DNA of 42,838 nt, from the NCBI GenBank assembly GCA_934524985.1, contig CAKSYT010000014.1:1-42838 (forward strand), given 5' to 3'. The position numbers and the translations under genes are program-made. This document shows positions 33,851 through 42,019 of the stretch, in pieces. Each line of letters starts with the position of its first letter. Position 1 is the first letter of the stretch. The stretch comes from an uncultured Faecalibacterium sp. Lineage in GTDB: Bacteria; Bacillota; Clostridia; Oscillospirales; Ruminococcaceae. The notes beneath the pieces are model-generated. The model saw only the letters and a program-made list of their open reading frames with translations. It made no database searches and had not been told where the DNA came from.

Positions 33851-33908
33851 TTGACGGCATCCCCCAGAATCCGTATACTATAAATATATCTTGTACAAAA
33901 GTGTACAA
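33851..33908 (+). promoter_or_regulatory. Promoter of DUF1538-PII-like unit with TTGTACA dyad
   Basis: TTGACG (33851-33856), a 17-nt spacer and TATACT (33874-33879). A perfect dyad TTGTACA-AAAG-TGTACAA (33891-33908) begins about 5 nt after the expected start point, well placed for a repressor. No regulator gene is adjacent. Confidence 0.75.
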
Positions 33909-33929
33909 ACAGGATACAGACGAAAGGCG

Positions 33930-35480
33930 GTGGACATCATTCTCAGACGATCGCTCCCCAAGCTGCGGGAAAAGCTTTTGGAGGCGCTGCAGGCGGTGCT
34001 GCCCATTGTGGCCATTGTGCTGGTGCTCTGCTTCTCGGTAGCACCGGTATCGCCCAGCATCCTGCTGTGCTTTTTGCTGGGCGCTGCCATGATCGTGGTG
34101 GGCATCATGTTCTTCACTCTGGGTGCAGAGATGAGCATGACCCCCATGGGCGAGCGGGTGGGTGCAGTCATCACCCGCAGCCGCAAGCTGCCCCTCATTC
34201 TTGTGCTCGGCTTTTTGCTGGGCTTCCTTATCACCATCTCCGAGCCGGACTTACAGGTGCTGGCAGATCAGGTGCCCTCCATCCCCAGCGGTACGCTGAT
34301 TCTTTCGGTGGCGGCGGGCGTGGGCCTGTTTCTGGTCTTTGCCTTCCTGCGTATGCTTATCGGCATTGCGCTGCCAAAGCTGCTGGTGCTGTTCTATGGC
34401 ATCATCTTTCTGCTGGCGGCCTTTGTGCCTAAGGAGTTCCTTGCCGTGGCGTTTGACTCCGGCGGCGTGACCACCGGCCCCATGACCGTGCCCTTTATCA
34501 TGGCGCTGGGCGTGGGCGTTTCCTCCATCCGAAGCGACCGCCATGCGGCGGACGACAGCTTTGGTCTGGTGGCCATGTGCTCCATCGGCCCCATTCTGGC
34601 GGTGCTGACGCTGGGCATCGCGTTCCGCGCAGCGGACAGCACCTACATCCCGCCCATTCTGCCGGAGGTGGCAGACTCGGTGGAGCTGTGGCAGCTGTTC
34701 CGGGAGGGTCTGCCCACCTATCTGGCTGAGATCGCCCGCTCGCTGCTGCCTATCGTGCTGATGTTCGGTGCGTTTCAGCTCATCGCCCTGCGGCTGGACC
34801 GCCGCACACTGGGGCGCATCGGCGTGGGTCTTGTGTATACCTATATCGGCCTTGTACTCTTTCTGACCGGCGCAAACGTGGGCTTTATGCCCGCCGGTAA
34901 CTATCTGGGACAGGTGCTGGCAGGCAGCGGGGTGCGCTGGGCGCTCATCCCCATCGGGATGCTTATCGGCTACTTCATCGTCAAGGCCGAGCCAGCGGTC
35001 TATGTGCTGAACAAGCAGGTGGAAGAGGTGACCGACGGAGCCATCTCGGCGCAGGCTATGGGTCTGGCGCTTTCCGCAGGCGTGTCTATCTCGGTGGGAC
35101 TTGCCATGGTGCGGGTGCTGACCGGTATCTCCATCCTGTGGTTCCTTGTGCCGGGCTATGTGTTCGCCATCAGCATCTCCTTTGTGGTGCCTAAGCTGTT
35201 TACCGCCATCGCGTTTGACGCGGGCGGCGTAGCTTCCGGCCCCATGACCGCTACCTTCCTGCTGCCGCTGGCGCAGGGTGCCTGCGTGGCGGTGGGCGGC
35301 AACATCGTGACTGATGCTTTCGGCGTGGTGGCCATGGTCGCCATGACTCCGCTGATCACCGTGCAGATGATGGGTCTGGTGGCGCAACTGCGCACCCGCA
35401 AGGCACGGACGGCGCAGCCCGCTGCGGTGCTTGCCACCGTGTTTGCGGATCTGCCGGATGACGCCATTATCGAGCTGTAA
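33930..35480 (+). CDS. DUF1538 family integral membrane protein
   Basis: The roughly 516-residue protein has 12 or more hydrophobic segments in two homologous halves. Each half has the family motif: FDSGGVTTGPMT near 170-185 and FDAGGVASGPMT near 430-445, both followed by a small polar IRSD/VTDAFG-type turn. The internal duplication suggests a transporter or channel. GTG 33930 is the best start I see; its purine stretch GAAAGG is close, so TTG 33891 or another start remains possible. The PII-like gene follows by 12 nt, a partnership that points to regulated transport. Substrate unknown. Confidence 0.85.
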   Translation: MDIILRRSLPKLREKLLEALQAVLPIVAIVLVLCFSVAPVSPSILLCFLLGAAMIVVGIMFFTLGAEMSMTPMGERVGAVITRSRKLPLILVLGFLLGFLITISEPDLQVLADQVPSIPSGTLILSVAAGVGLFLVFAFLRMLIGIALPKLLVLFYGIIFLLAAFVPKEFLAVAFDSGGVTTGPMTVPFIMALGVGVSSIRSDRHAADDSFGLVAMCSIGPILAVLTLGIAFRAADSTYIPPILPEVADSVELWQLFREGLPTYLAEIARSLLPIVLMFGAFQLIALRLDRRTLGRIGVGLVYTYIGLVLFLTGANVGFMPAGNYLGQVLAGSGVRWALIPIGMLIGYFIVKAEPAVYVLNKQVEEVTDGAISAQAMGLALSAGVSISVGLAMVRVLTGISILWFLVPGYVFAISISFVVPKLFTAIAFDAGGVASGPMTATFLLPLAQGACVAVGGNIVTDAFGVVAMVAMTPLITVQMMGLVAQLRTRKARTAQPAAVLATVFADLPDDAIIEL

Positions 35481-35492
35481 AGGAGGCAGAAC

Positions 35493-36191
35493 GTGAGCAG
35501 TTTGTTTTTGATGATCACCATCACCGACCGCCGCTCTACCGATGGCTTTTTGCAGCTGTACAAAAGCCACGGCGTAACGGTAAGCATGCGCACCGTGGGC
35601 TCCGGCACGGCGGTGCAGGAGACGCTTTCCACCCTTGGGCTGGAAAAGACCGAAAAGGCGGTGCTGCTGGCCGTGGTAACGGCAGAAAGCTGGCAGAAGA
35701 TCCAGAAGGATCTGCGCCGCAAAATGCAGATCGATGTGCCGGGCACCGGCATTGCGTTCATTGTGCCGCTGAGCAGCATCGGCGGCAAACGGGCGCTGAT
35801 GTTCCTTACCGAGCACCAGCCCCTTACATGGAAGGAGGAGAGCACCTTGAAGGATACCCGCTATGAACTGCTGCTGGTGGTGGCAAATCAGGGCTACACC
35901 GGCTCCATTATGGACGCTGCCCGCACCGCCGGTGCAGGCGGCGGCACGGTGATCCACGCAAAGGGCACCGGCATGGAGGGTGCAGCCGCCTTTCTGGGCG
36001 TGGAGCTGGTGAACGAAAAGGAGCTGGTGCTCATCGTCAGCCGCACCAGCCAGAAAAACACCATCATGAAGGCCATCATGGAGGGGGCAAACCCCAAGGC
36101 GGGCGCTATCGTGTTCTCGCTGCCGGTGACCGATACCGCCGGTCTGCGGCTGATGGAAGAGGACGAGGTTCAGCCGGAAGCTGCCCTGTGA
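35493..36191 (+). CDS. Tandem PII-like signalling protein
   Basis: The 232-residue product has two ferredoxin-like PII-type halves (about 1-105 and 120-215). The second has the clearer signature GGTVIHAKGTG near 151-161, ELVLIVSRTSQKNTIMKAI, and KAGAIVFSLPVTDTAGL. PII-like proteins sense adenylyl nucleotides or other metabolites and often gate transporters. Here the partner is the DUF1538 protein encoded 12 nt upstream. The start is GTG 35493 with AGGAGG in the gap. The fused double domain is unlike the trimeric single-domain GlnB/GlnK. A terminator follows. Confidence 0.82.
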   Translation: MSSLFLMITITDRRSTDGFLQLYKSHGVTVSMRTVGSGTAVQETLSTLGLEKTEKAVLLAVVTAESWQKIQKDLRRKMQIDVPGTGIAFIVPLSSIGGKRALMFLTEHQPLTWKEESTLKDTRYELLLVVANQGYTGSIMDAARTAGAGGGTVIHAKGTGMEGAAAFLGVELVNEKELVLIVSRTSQKNTIMKAIMEGANPKAGAIVFSLPVTDTAGLRLMEEDEVQPEAAL

Positions 36192-36210
36192 CCCCTTAAA
36201 AATCGATCCC

Positions 36211-36256
36211 GATATCCGCATTTATCGCCGAAGGCTTGATAAATGCGGATATTTTC
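36211..36256 (+). terminator. Terminator of the DUF1538-PII-like unit
   Basis: ATATCCGCATTTATC pairs with GATAAATGCGGATAT and is followed by TTTT. Confidence 0.9.
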
Positions 36257-36264
36257 GTTATCAT
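36236..36264 (+). promoter_or_regulatory. Probable yitT promoter overlapping the terminator
   Basis: TTGATA (36236-36241), a 17-nt spacer and TATCAT (36259-36264). The -35 lies in the 3' arm of the upstream terminator. Confidence 0.5.
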
Positions 36265-36303
36265 AGTAGAAGAAACTTCAACTACAAACAAAGGAAGATG
36301 AAG

Positions 36304-37182
36304 ATGACGCAATTAACACGCAAGCAACAGCAGCTCTTCAACGCCCTGTCCATCGTGGTGGGCAACGCGATGTATGCGCTGACTGTAGTATTATTTCTGA
36401 TGCCCTCCGGCCTGATCACCGGCGGCGCTACCGGTATCGCACTGGCCTTCAACAAGGTCACCGGACTGCCGGTGTCCGCAGTGCTGTTCGTGGTCAACGT
36501 GGCCATGCTGCTGCTGGGCTGGTGGGTGCTGGGACGCCGCTTTGCCCTGAACACCATGGCAAGCACGGTGCTCAGTCCCTTTTTTATGGCGCTGTGGGAG
36601 CGGCTGCTGGGCAATCTTGTGCTGACCGATGATCTGGTGCTGAACACTGTATTTGCGGGCTTTGGCATCGGTATCTCGCTGGGTATCACCATCCGCGCCG
36701 GTGCTTCCACCGGCGGCATGGATATCCCCCCGCTGGTGCTGAACAAGTGGTTCCATCTGCCGGTATCCAGCACCATGATGGTCTTCGACTTTCTCATTCT
36801 GGCGGCGCAGGCGGCCTTCAGTCCGGTGCGGCAGTCCCTGTACGGCGTGGTGATGGCCATTATCTACACCGTCGTGCTGGACAAGGTGCTCATGCTGGGC
36901 ACCACCCGCACCGAGGTAAAGATCATCAGCGCCAAGTCCGATGAGATCTGCGCCGCCATTTTTGCACAGCTGGACCGCGGTGTGACCATCCTGCACGGCG
37001 AAGGCGGCTACCTGCGGGAGCCGGAGTCGGTGCTGCTGAGCGTGGTCTCCAACCGGCAGCTGCCAAGGCTGGAAAAGCTGGCGCACGCCATCGACCCCAC
37101 CTGCTTTATGATCGTGAGCCACGTTACCGAGGTAAGCGGGCGCGGCTTCTCGCTGGAAAAGGACTATCAGGCGGAGGAGTAA
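36304..37182 (+). CDS. YitT family membrane protein (DUF161 plus DUF2179)
   Basis: The 292-residue product has five or six membrane helices (about 10-185) with the family motif SGLITGGATGIALAF and GAGFGIGISLGITIRAGASTGG-like sequence near 118-140. A soluble C-terminal DUF2179 domain (about 200-285; VTILHGEGGYL) follows. ATG 36304 is favoured over ATG 36298 because AAAGGAAG is 8-9 nt away. Proposed roles of the family include metabolite or ion transport, unproven. Repeat copy 5 follows the stop. Confidence 0.9.
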   Translation: MTQLTRKQQQLFNALSIVVGNAMYALTVVLFLMPSGLITGGATGIALAFNKVTGLPVSAVLFVVNVAMLLLGWWVLGRRFALNTMASTVLSPFFMALWERLLGNLVLTDDLVLNTVFAGFGIGISLGITIRAGASTGGMDIPPLVLNKWFHLPVSSTMMVFDFLILAAQAAFSPVRQSLYGVVMAIIYTVVLDKVLMLGTTRTEVKIISAKSDEICAAIFAQLDRGVTILHGEGGYLREPESVLLSVVSNRQLPRLEKLAHAIDPTCFMIVSHVTEVSGRGFSLEKDYQAEE

Positions 37183-37187
37183 GAGAA

Positions 37188-37312
37188 CCCTCTCAGGCTC
37201 ACTCCGTTCGCCAGCTCCCCCGAAGGGGGAGCTTCATTGGAGCTGACCGGAAGATGGCAAAAAGCTCCCCCCTTCGGGGGAGCTGGCACGCCGTCAGGCG
37301 TGACTGAGAGGG
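37188..37312. repeat. Composite palindromic intergenic repeat, copy 5
   Basis: It opens CCCTCTCAGG, then AGCTCCCC-CGAA-GGGGGAGCT, a short unique middle, CTCCCCCC-TTC-GGGGGAG, and CACGCC-GTCA-GGCGTG before ACTGAGAGGG. Confidence 0.87.
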
Positions 37313-37342
37313 TTTTAAGAAAAGCGGATTTCCCCAAGGCTC

Positions 37343-37372
37343 TTGCAAAACTGCCCCGGTTTGGGGTATAGT
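37343..37372 (+). promoter_or_regulatory. Promoter of DUF1858-trmK-nif3 unit
   Basis: TTGCAA (37343-37348), an 18-nt spacer and TATAGT (37367-37372), 57 nt before ATG 37429. Confidence 0.65.
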
Positions 37373-37428
37373 ATAGAGGAACAGTAGGTTATACTGTATC
37401 TCACCCAAAACAGAAAGGAAAAGCTATC

Positions 37429-37683
37429 ATGTTTGATATTTTCAATATGCTCAAAAAAGAGCAGCACACCGCACCCAAGCAGGTGACCCGCGATACCATC
37501 ATCGGCGACATTCTGGATATGGACCAGAGCACCGCACCCTACTTTATGGAGATCGGGATGCACTGCCTGGGCTGCCCGGCTTCCCGCGGCGAGACCATCG
37601 AGGAAGCCTGCGAAGTGCACGGCGTGAACTGCGACGAACTGCTGGAGAAGCTGAACACCCATCTGGCAGCCAAGAAGGCCTGA
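37429..37683 (+). CDS. DUF1858 redox-disulfide domain protein
   Basis: The 84-residue product matches the hybrid-cluster-protein-associated redox disulfide family: TIIGDILDMDQSTAPYFMEI, then MHCLGCPASRGETIEEACE with the CxxC-type pair. These small proteins may exchange disulfides or help [Fe-S]/SAM chemistry, unproven. SD AAAGGAAA precedes ATG 37429. trmK starts directly at the stop. Confidence 0.88.
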   Translation: MFDIFNMLKKEQHTAPKQVTRDTIIGDILDMDQSTAPYFMEIGMHCLGCPASRGETIEEACEVHGVNCDELLEKLNTHLAAKKA

Positions 37684-38343
37684 GTGCTGCCCACACTGGA
37701 TGCGCGTCTGACCGCAGCGGCAGAACTGGTGCGCCCGGGACAGCCGGTGGCGGACATCGGCTGCGACCACGGCAAGCTGACGGCGGTGCTGGCGGCTTCG
37801 GGCAGGTACCCGAAGGTCATCGGGGCAGACCTGCGCCCCGGCCCACTGGCCAAGGCAAAACAGACGCTGGAAAATGCAGGCTGTCTGGACCGCGCTGAGC
37901 TTCGGCTCGGCGACGGTCTTTCTGTGTTGTCTGCCGGGGAGGTGGGCAGCATCGTGCTGGCGGGCGTGTCGGCGCAGACCACATGGGAAATCCTCGAAAA
38001 AGCGCCGTGGGTGTCCGCCGTGGGCGGGCCGCGCCTTGTCATGGTGCCTGCCACCCGCCACAGCGAGCTGCGCCGCTGGCTGTGGCAGCACGGCTTTGCC
38101 CTTGTGGCAGACCGTCCGGTGCAGGCCGCAGGCCGCTGGTATGCGGTGATGGCGGCAGAGTACACCGGCGAGGTGATAGAGCCCACCTTCACCCGGTGCC
38201 TGCTGGGGGATACCGGCCGCTGGCCGGAGGGCGCGGGCTACGCCGCATGGCAGCGAGCAAAGCTGCCCCGGATGCGGCTGGGCGTGCCGGACGGCAGCCC
38301 GCTTGCCGCAGAGATGGATGCCATTCTGAAAGAGGGAAACTGA
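37684..38343 (+). CDS. trmK: tRNA (adenine-22 N1)-methyltransferase TrmK-like
   Basis: TrmK makes m1A22 in bacterial tRNAs. The 219-residue product opens LPTLDARLTAAAELV and has SAM motif VADIGCDHGKL near 22-32 and GADLRPGPLAKAKQ. In the position where TrmK usually has AGMGG it reads AGVSAQ, which may alter SAM or substrate binding. The start is GTG 37684, immediately after the DUF1858 stop. The downstream Nif3-like gene is the usual TrmK neighbour and supports the identity. Confidence 0.85.
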   Translation: MLPTLDARLTAAAELVRPGQPVADIGCDHGKLTAVLAASGRYPKVIGADLRPGPLAKAKQTLENAGCLDRAELRLGDGLSVLSAGEVGSIVLAGVSAQTTWEILEKAPWVSAVGGPRLVMVPATRHSELRRWLWQHGFALVADRPVQAAGRWYAVMAAEYTGEVIEPTFTRCLLGDTGRWPEGAGYAAWQRAKLPRMRLGVPDGSPLAAEMDAILKEGN

Positions 38344-38344
38344 A

Positions 38345-39121
38345 ATGACCACGGTACAGCAGGTATACGAAGTAATGCAGCGGCTTGCCCCGCCGGAGCT
38401 GGCAGAGCACTGGGATAACCCCGGCCTGCTGGTGGACTGCGGCGGCGCAGTGCGCCGGGTGCTGGTGACGCTGGACATCACCCCGGAGGTGGTGGCAGAG
38501 GCTGCGGCAAAGCAGTGCACGGTCATCGTGGCGCACCACCCGGTCATCTTTGACCCGCTCAAGCGGCTGTGCCCCGCCGATGTGCCCTATCAGCTGGTGC
38601 AGGCGGGCATTTCCGCCATTTGTATGCACACGAATCTGGATGCCGCCGAGGGCGGGGTGAACGATGTGCTGGCCGACCTTTTCGGCATCCGGCAGCGCAC
38701 CGCCTTTGCGGACGGCTGCGGCCGGGTAGGGGACATCGACCCCATCACCGTGCCGGAGCTGGCAGCACAGGCGCAGCGCAAACTGGCGGCGCTATGCAAC
38801 GCACCGGACACCGGTGCAGCGGTACAGGTGAAGTTTGCCGACACCGGAAAGCCGGTGCACCGGCTGGCGGTCATCAGCGGCGCGGGCGGCAGTCTGTTTG
38901 CCGAAGCCATCGCCGAGGGCGCGGACTGTCTGCTGACTGGTGAAGCCAACCACCACCATGCACTGGATGCCAAGCGGCTGGGGCTGTCCCTCATTGCGGC
39001 GGGACATTACGCCACCGAGTTCCCGGTGACCGCCGCCGTGGCAGCTGCCCTGCGCACCGCCCTGCCGGAGCTGGAGGTGCTGGTGAGCACCGAGAACCGC
39101 GACCCGTATACTTATTTATAA
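38345..39121 (+). CDS. Nif3-like dinuclear metal centre protein
   Basis: The 258-residue product is of the NIF3/YqfO family: EHWDNPGLLVDCGG near 21-34, metal-binding AHHPVIFDPLKRL near 61-73, CMHTNLDAAEGGVND near 95-109, and the C-terminal metal ligands in GEANHHHALDAKRLGLSLIAAGHYATE. It has no long inserted central domain, unlike B. subtilis YqfO. ATG 38345 lies one base after the trmK stop. Function may involve nucleotide or GTP-cyclohydrolase-like chemistry and is unsettled. Confidence 0.93.
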   Translation: MTTVQQVYEVMQRLAPPELAEHWDNPGLLVDCGGAVRRVLVTLDITPEVVAEAAAKQCTVIVAHHPVIFDPLKRLCPADVPYQLVQAGISAICMHTNLDAAEGGVNDVLADLFGIRQRTAFADGCGRVGDIDPITVPELAAQAQRKLAALCNAPDTGAAVQVKFADTGKPVHRLAVISGAGGSLFAEAIAEGADCLLTGEANHHHALDAKRLGLSLIAAGHYATEFPVTAAVAAALRTALPELEVLVSTENRDPYTYL

Positions 39122-39129
39122 AGAGAGGA

Positions 39130-39235
39130 CCCTCTCCGTCATTGCTGCGCAATGCCACCTCCCCCGAAAGGGGGAGGTCTTTCAGCATAAACCGAAAAAG
39201 AGCAAAAGCTCTCCCGCAGGCGTTGACTGAGAGGG
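39130..39235. repeat. Composite palindromic intergenic repeat, copy 6
   Basis: It opens CCCTCTCCGTC, then CATTGC-TGCG-CAATG and CACCTCCCCC-GAAA-GGGGGAGGT. A degenerate right half with AGCTCTCCC lacks its pairing partner, and it ends GACTGAGAGGG. It looks like a partly eroded copy. Confidence 0.82.
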
Positions 39236-39260
39236 TTATAGATAAAACGAGGTAACATTT

Positions 39261-41015
39261 ATGGCACTGGATGCCGCGACACTGGCGCTGACGGCAGCGG
39301 AGCTGAAAGCCACCCTGACCGATGCCAAGATCGCAAAAATTTTTGAACCGACCCGGGATGAACTGGTCATCACCCTGCGCACCCGCACCGATACCTACGC
39401 GCTGCTGCTGTCTGCCCGCAGCGGCTCTGCCCGGGTGTGCCTGACCGAGGAGACCTTTGAAAACCCCGAGACGCCGCCCTCCTTCTGTATGCTCATGCGC
39501 AAGCACCTGACCGGCGGCAGACTGCTGGACGTGCACATGGAGCCGGGCGACCGCATCGTCTACTTTGATTTTCAGTGCACCAACGAGATGGGCGACCTTG
39601 TGCGCAACACCCTGTGTGCGGAGTTGATGGGGCGCTACTCCAACCTTGTGCTGGTGCAGAGCGGAAAAATTATCGACGCCCTCAAGCGGGTGGATTTTGA
39701 GGACAGCGATGTCCGGCAGCTGCTGCCGGGCTTGCCCTACACCACGCCCCCAAAGCCTGCCCGCCCGGATTTTCTGCTGGTGAGCAGTGCGTCCATCGTG
39801 GCAGCAGCCTGTCAGCGGGAGCTGCCGGTGGCAGACGCGTTGAACAAGACGGTGGCCGGTGTAGGCCCGGTAGTTTGCCGCGAAGCCGCATGGCGCGCCT
39901 TTGACGGCGAGCACCTGCCCGCCAACGAGCTGACCGATGCCCAGAAGCGCAGCCTGATGGCAGCCATCGATGAACTGAAGGAGCTGCACGCGCAGGGCGG
40001 CTGTCCCTGCAGCGTCACCGCACCGGACGGCAAGCCGGTGGAGTATACCTTCTTCCGTCCGCAGCAGTACGGCGAGCAGTACACCATCCGGGAGTGGCCG
40101 TCCTTCAACGCAATGCTGGAGGGTTACTATGCCGAGAAGGACCGCGCCGAGCGGCTGCGCACCAAGAGCAAGGAGCTGCACAAGGCGGTGCACAATATGT
40201 ACGACCGCGCCCTGCGCAAGCAGGCTGCCCGGCAGGAGGAGCTTGCCGCCAGCGGCAAAAGTGAAAAGCTGCGCCTGTACGGCGAGCTGCTGTCTGCCAA
40301 CCTCTATCTGGCGCAAAAGGGCATGAAGAGCCTGACCGTGCCCAACTGGTATGATGAGGGCAAAGAGGTGACCATCCCGCTGGACCTGCGGTTCAGCCCC
40401 AGCCAGAACGCCCAGAACTTCTTCAAGAACTACAAAAAGAAGCAGACTGCCGCCCGGATGCTGGTGGACCTGCTGGCAGAGGGCGAAAAAGAGATCGCCT
40501 ATCTGGAAACGGTGCTCTACGAGGTGGAAAGCGCCTCCGGCGAGGCCGCGCTGAACGAGATCCGCATGGAGCTGAAAAATCAGGGCTACCTGAAATACTA
40601 CAAGCAGCGGGACAAAAAGCAGAAGCCTGCGGACTTTCTGCGCTATACCTCCAGCGACGGCTTTGAGATCCTGGTAGGCCGCAACAACGCCCAGAACGAC
40701 AAGCTCACCCTGCACACCGCCCGGGGCAAAGACCTGTGGTTCCATGTGCAGAAAGCCCCCGGCAGCCACGTTGTGGTCATGAGCCACGGCGAGGACATCC
40801 CGGACACCACCAAGCAGGAGGCGGCGGAGCTGGCGGTCATCCACTCCAGCGCCTACAAGGCGGGCACCGGTGCCAAGGTGGCGGTGGACACCACCGAGGT
40901 GAAGAACATCTGGAAAGCAAACGGTGCCAAACCCGGCATGGTGCTGTACGAGGTGTACACCACCGTCTACATCACGCCGCGCGAGGGGCTGGAAGAGCAG
41001 CTGAAGAAGAAATGA
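39261..41015 (+). CDS. rqcH: Ribosome quality control protein RqcH (NFACT family)
   Basis: RqcH binds obstructed 50S subunits and adds C-terminal alanine tails with tRNA-Ala. The 584-residue product has an NFACT-N domain (about 1-180) with FCMLMRKHLTGGRLLD and the tRNA-binding Asp-Arg pair in PGDRIVYFDF near 95. A coiled-coil middle region (about 290-440) is rich in Lys and Glu. The NFACT-R domain follows (about 465-565), with LVGRNNAQND, KDLWFHVQKAPGSHVV and VKNIWKANGAKPG. SD GAGG precedes ATG 39261, just after repeat copy 6. It is followed by hairpin H3. Confidence 0.94.
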   Translation: MALDAATLALTAAELKATLTDAKIAKIFEPTRDELVITLRTRTDTYALLLSARSGSARVCLTEETFENPETPPSFCMLMRKHLTGGRLLDVHMEPGDRIVYFDFQCTNEMGDLVRNTLCAELMGRYSNLVLVQSGKIIDALKRVDFEDSDVRQLLPGLPYTTPPKPARPDFLLVSSASIVAAACQRELPVADALNKTVAGVGPVVCREAAWRAFDGEHLPANELTDAQKRSLMAAIDELKELHAQGGCPCSVTAPDGKPVEYTFFRPQQYGEQYTIREWPSFNAMLEGYYAEKDRAERLRTKSKELHKAVHNMYDRALRKQAARQEELAASGKSEKLRLYGELLSANLYLAQKGMKSLTVPNWYDEGKEVTIPLDLRFSPSQNAQNFFKNYKKKQTAARMLVDLLAEGEKEIAYLETVLYEVESASGEAALNEIRMELKNQGYLKYYKQRDKKQKPADFLRYTSSDGFEILVGRNNAQNDKLTLHTARGKDLWFHVQKAPGSHVVVMSHGEDIPDTTKQEAAELAVIHSSAYKAGTGAKVAVDTTEVKNIWKANGAKPGMVLYEVYTTVYITPREGLEEQLKKK

Positions 41016-41025
41016 TCTGAATTTT

Positions 41026-41071
41026 GGGGTTCTGAAAAGCCTACGGGCTTTTCAGAACCCCTTTTTCACGG
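41026..41071 (+). terminator. Terminator-like hairpin of family H, copy 3
   Basis: GGGGTTCTGAAAAGCC (41026-41041), loop TACG, GGCTTTTCAGAACCCC (41046-41061), then TTTTTCACGGG. The 16-bp perfect stem and T-run make it a good rqcH terminator. The loop and the TTTTCACGGG tail match hairpin copies 1 and 2. Confidence 0.88.
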
Positions 41072-41079
41072 GTGGAACG

Positions 41080-41439
41080 CCCTCTCAGGCGCTCCCGCGC
41101 CAGCTCTCCCGAAGGGAGAGCCAAGCCGTTACGTCCGTTGCTAAAGCTTTAAGTGTAATGAGAAAGCTTCCGCAGTGCACTTGGCTCTCCCTTTGGGAGA
41201 GCTGGCAAAGCCGACAGGCTTTGACTGAGAGGGCGAGGATGCCGGACGCGACCAGCGGGGCGGACTGAGAGGGTTCAGCCGCACCCTGCCCCTCATCCGG
41301 CGCTGCGCGCCACCTTCCCCCGGTGGGGGAAGGCTTCAGCGCGCCCGCAAGCTTTCCGCTTTAGCCGGAAGCTTTTCCGTCATCGCAAAAAAGCTCCCCC
41401 ATCGGGGGAGCTGGCATCGCGCAGCGATGACTGAGAGGG
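41080..41439. repeat. Composite palindromic intergenic repeat, copy 7 (two units)
   Basis: One unit runs from CCCTCTCAGG (41080) to CTGAGAGGG near 41234. It includes the reverse of the CTTTCTCATTAC-type spacer and the stem AAAGCC-GACA-GGCTTT. A second unit ends at 41439 with GCATCGC-GCA-GCGATGA before CTGAGAGGG. Between them are TTCCCCC/GGGGGAA hairpins. No coding sequence is seen. Confidence 0.85.
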
Positions 41440-41632
41440 TTCGCCTGAGGGAGTTCCCTTATAATATAGGTATAACCCCAACCCTTCCCGCCCATACTGA
41501 TGCTGCAAAGGGGAGCGGGGGAGTTTTCCACCGGCAAAAAGCGCCGGGATTGTGCATCTTGCACAGAAAATACGGCCATTGACAAAACAGAGAAAATAAA
41601 AAAGAAAAATCGTAATTTTCTGCAAAAAACAC

Positions 41633-41661
41633 TTGCCAAATAGACGAAGATGTGATAAAAT
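41633..41661 (+). promoter_or_regulatory. Promoter of the S10 ribosomal protein operon
   Basis: TTGCCA (41633-41638), a 17-nt spacer and TAAAAT (41656-41661) preceded by TGTGA, in an A/T-rich stretch. A dyad TGTGCA-TCT-TGCACA (41551-41565) lies upstream. Transcription would begin near 41668, leaving a leader of about 350 nt. Confidence 0.8.
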
Positions 41662-41667
41662 ATCTCT

Positions 41668-42019
41668 CGGCTGCAAAAGGCTTGTGCGATACAAGTCGTG
41701 CAGGCCAGCGATATGCGTTGATGCGGGAGGTTGTCATCCGGCGATAGCTGCGATGGGTTATTTCCGCGGAGTATGTCCGATCTTAGAACCGGGCGAAAAA
41801 ATTACTGACAGCGATGGAATACGTTCCCTCGGCAGAGAAGTTACTCCTCTGCGAAACGGGCGGAACCAATGTTCGGATTTGATTTGCTAATATGTTTCCG
41901 GGAGAACTGCCATGCGGTTCACCGGTTTTTATAGTGCCAAATCGAGGAACACCCGGAACTGTGTAGAGCAATTTATCGGCTCGCCTAGGGCAAAAACAAT
42001 TTTTCAGGAGGCGTAAGCA
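41668..42019 (+). promoter_or_regulatory. Structured rpsJ leader with internal attenuator
   Basis: No convincing gene is present. Visible stems include CTTGT-GCGAT-ACAAG (41681-41695) and GCAGAG/CTCTGC (41832-41852). A terminator-shaped hairpin follows, CCGG-GA-GAACTGC-CAT-GCGGTTC-A-CCGG (41898-41925) with TTTTT (41926-41930). Another 89 nt follow to the AGGAGG before rpsJ. S10 operons are commonly autoregulated by a ribosomal protein (L4 in E. coli); premature termination at 41930 is the inferred mechanism here. Confidence 0.7.

Noticed and set aside
41579..41607. Second promoter TTGACA at 41579 before rpsJ
   Set aside because: No acceptable -10 lies 16-18 nt downstream. The TTGCCA-TAAAAT pair at 41633-41661 is better.
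41753..41890. Possible 45-codon leader peptide in the rpsJ leader
   Set aside because: No convincing SD site, and no run of a regulatory codon is visible. The frame crosses the RNA stems, so it is more likely chance.
41668..42019. Group II intron-like start (GTGCGAT) in the rpsJ leader
   Set aside because: There is no domain V-type hairpin, no reverse transcriptase, and the segment is too short. It reads better as a ribosomal-protein leader.
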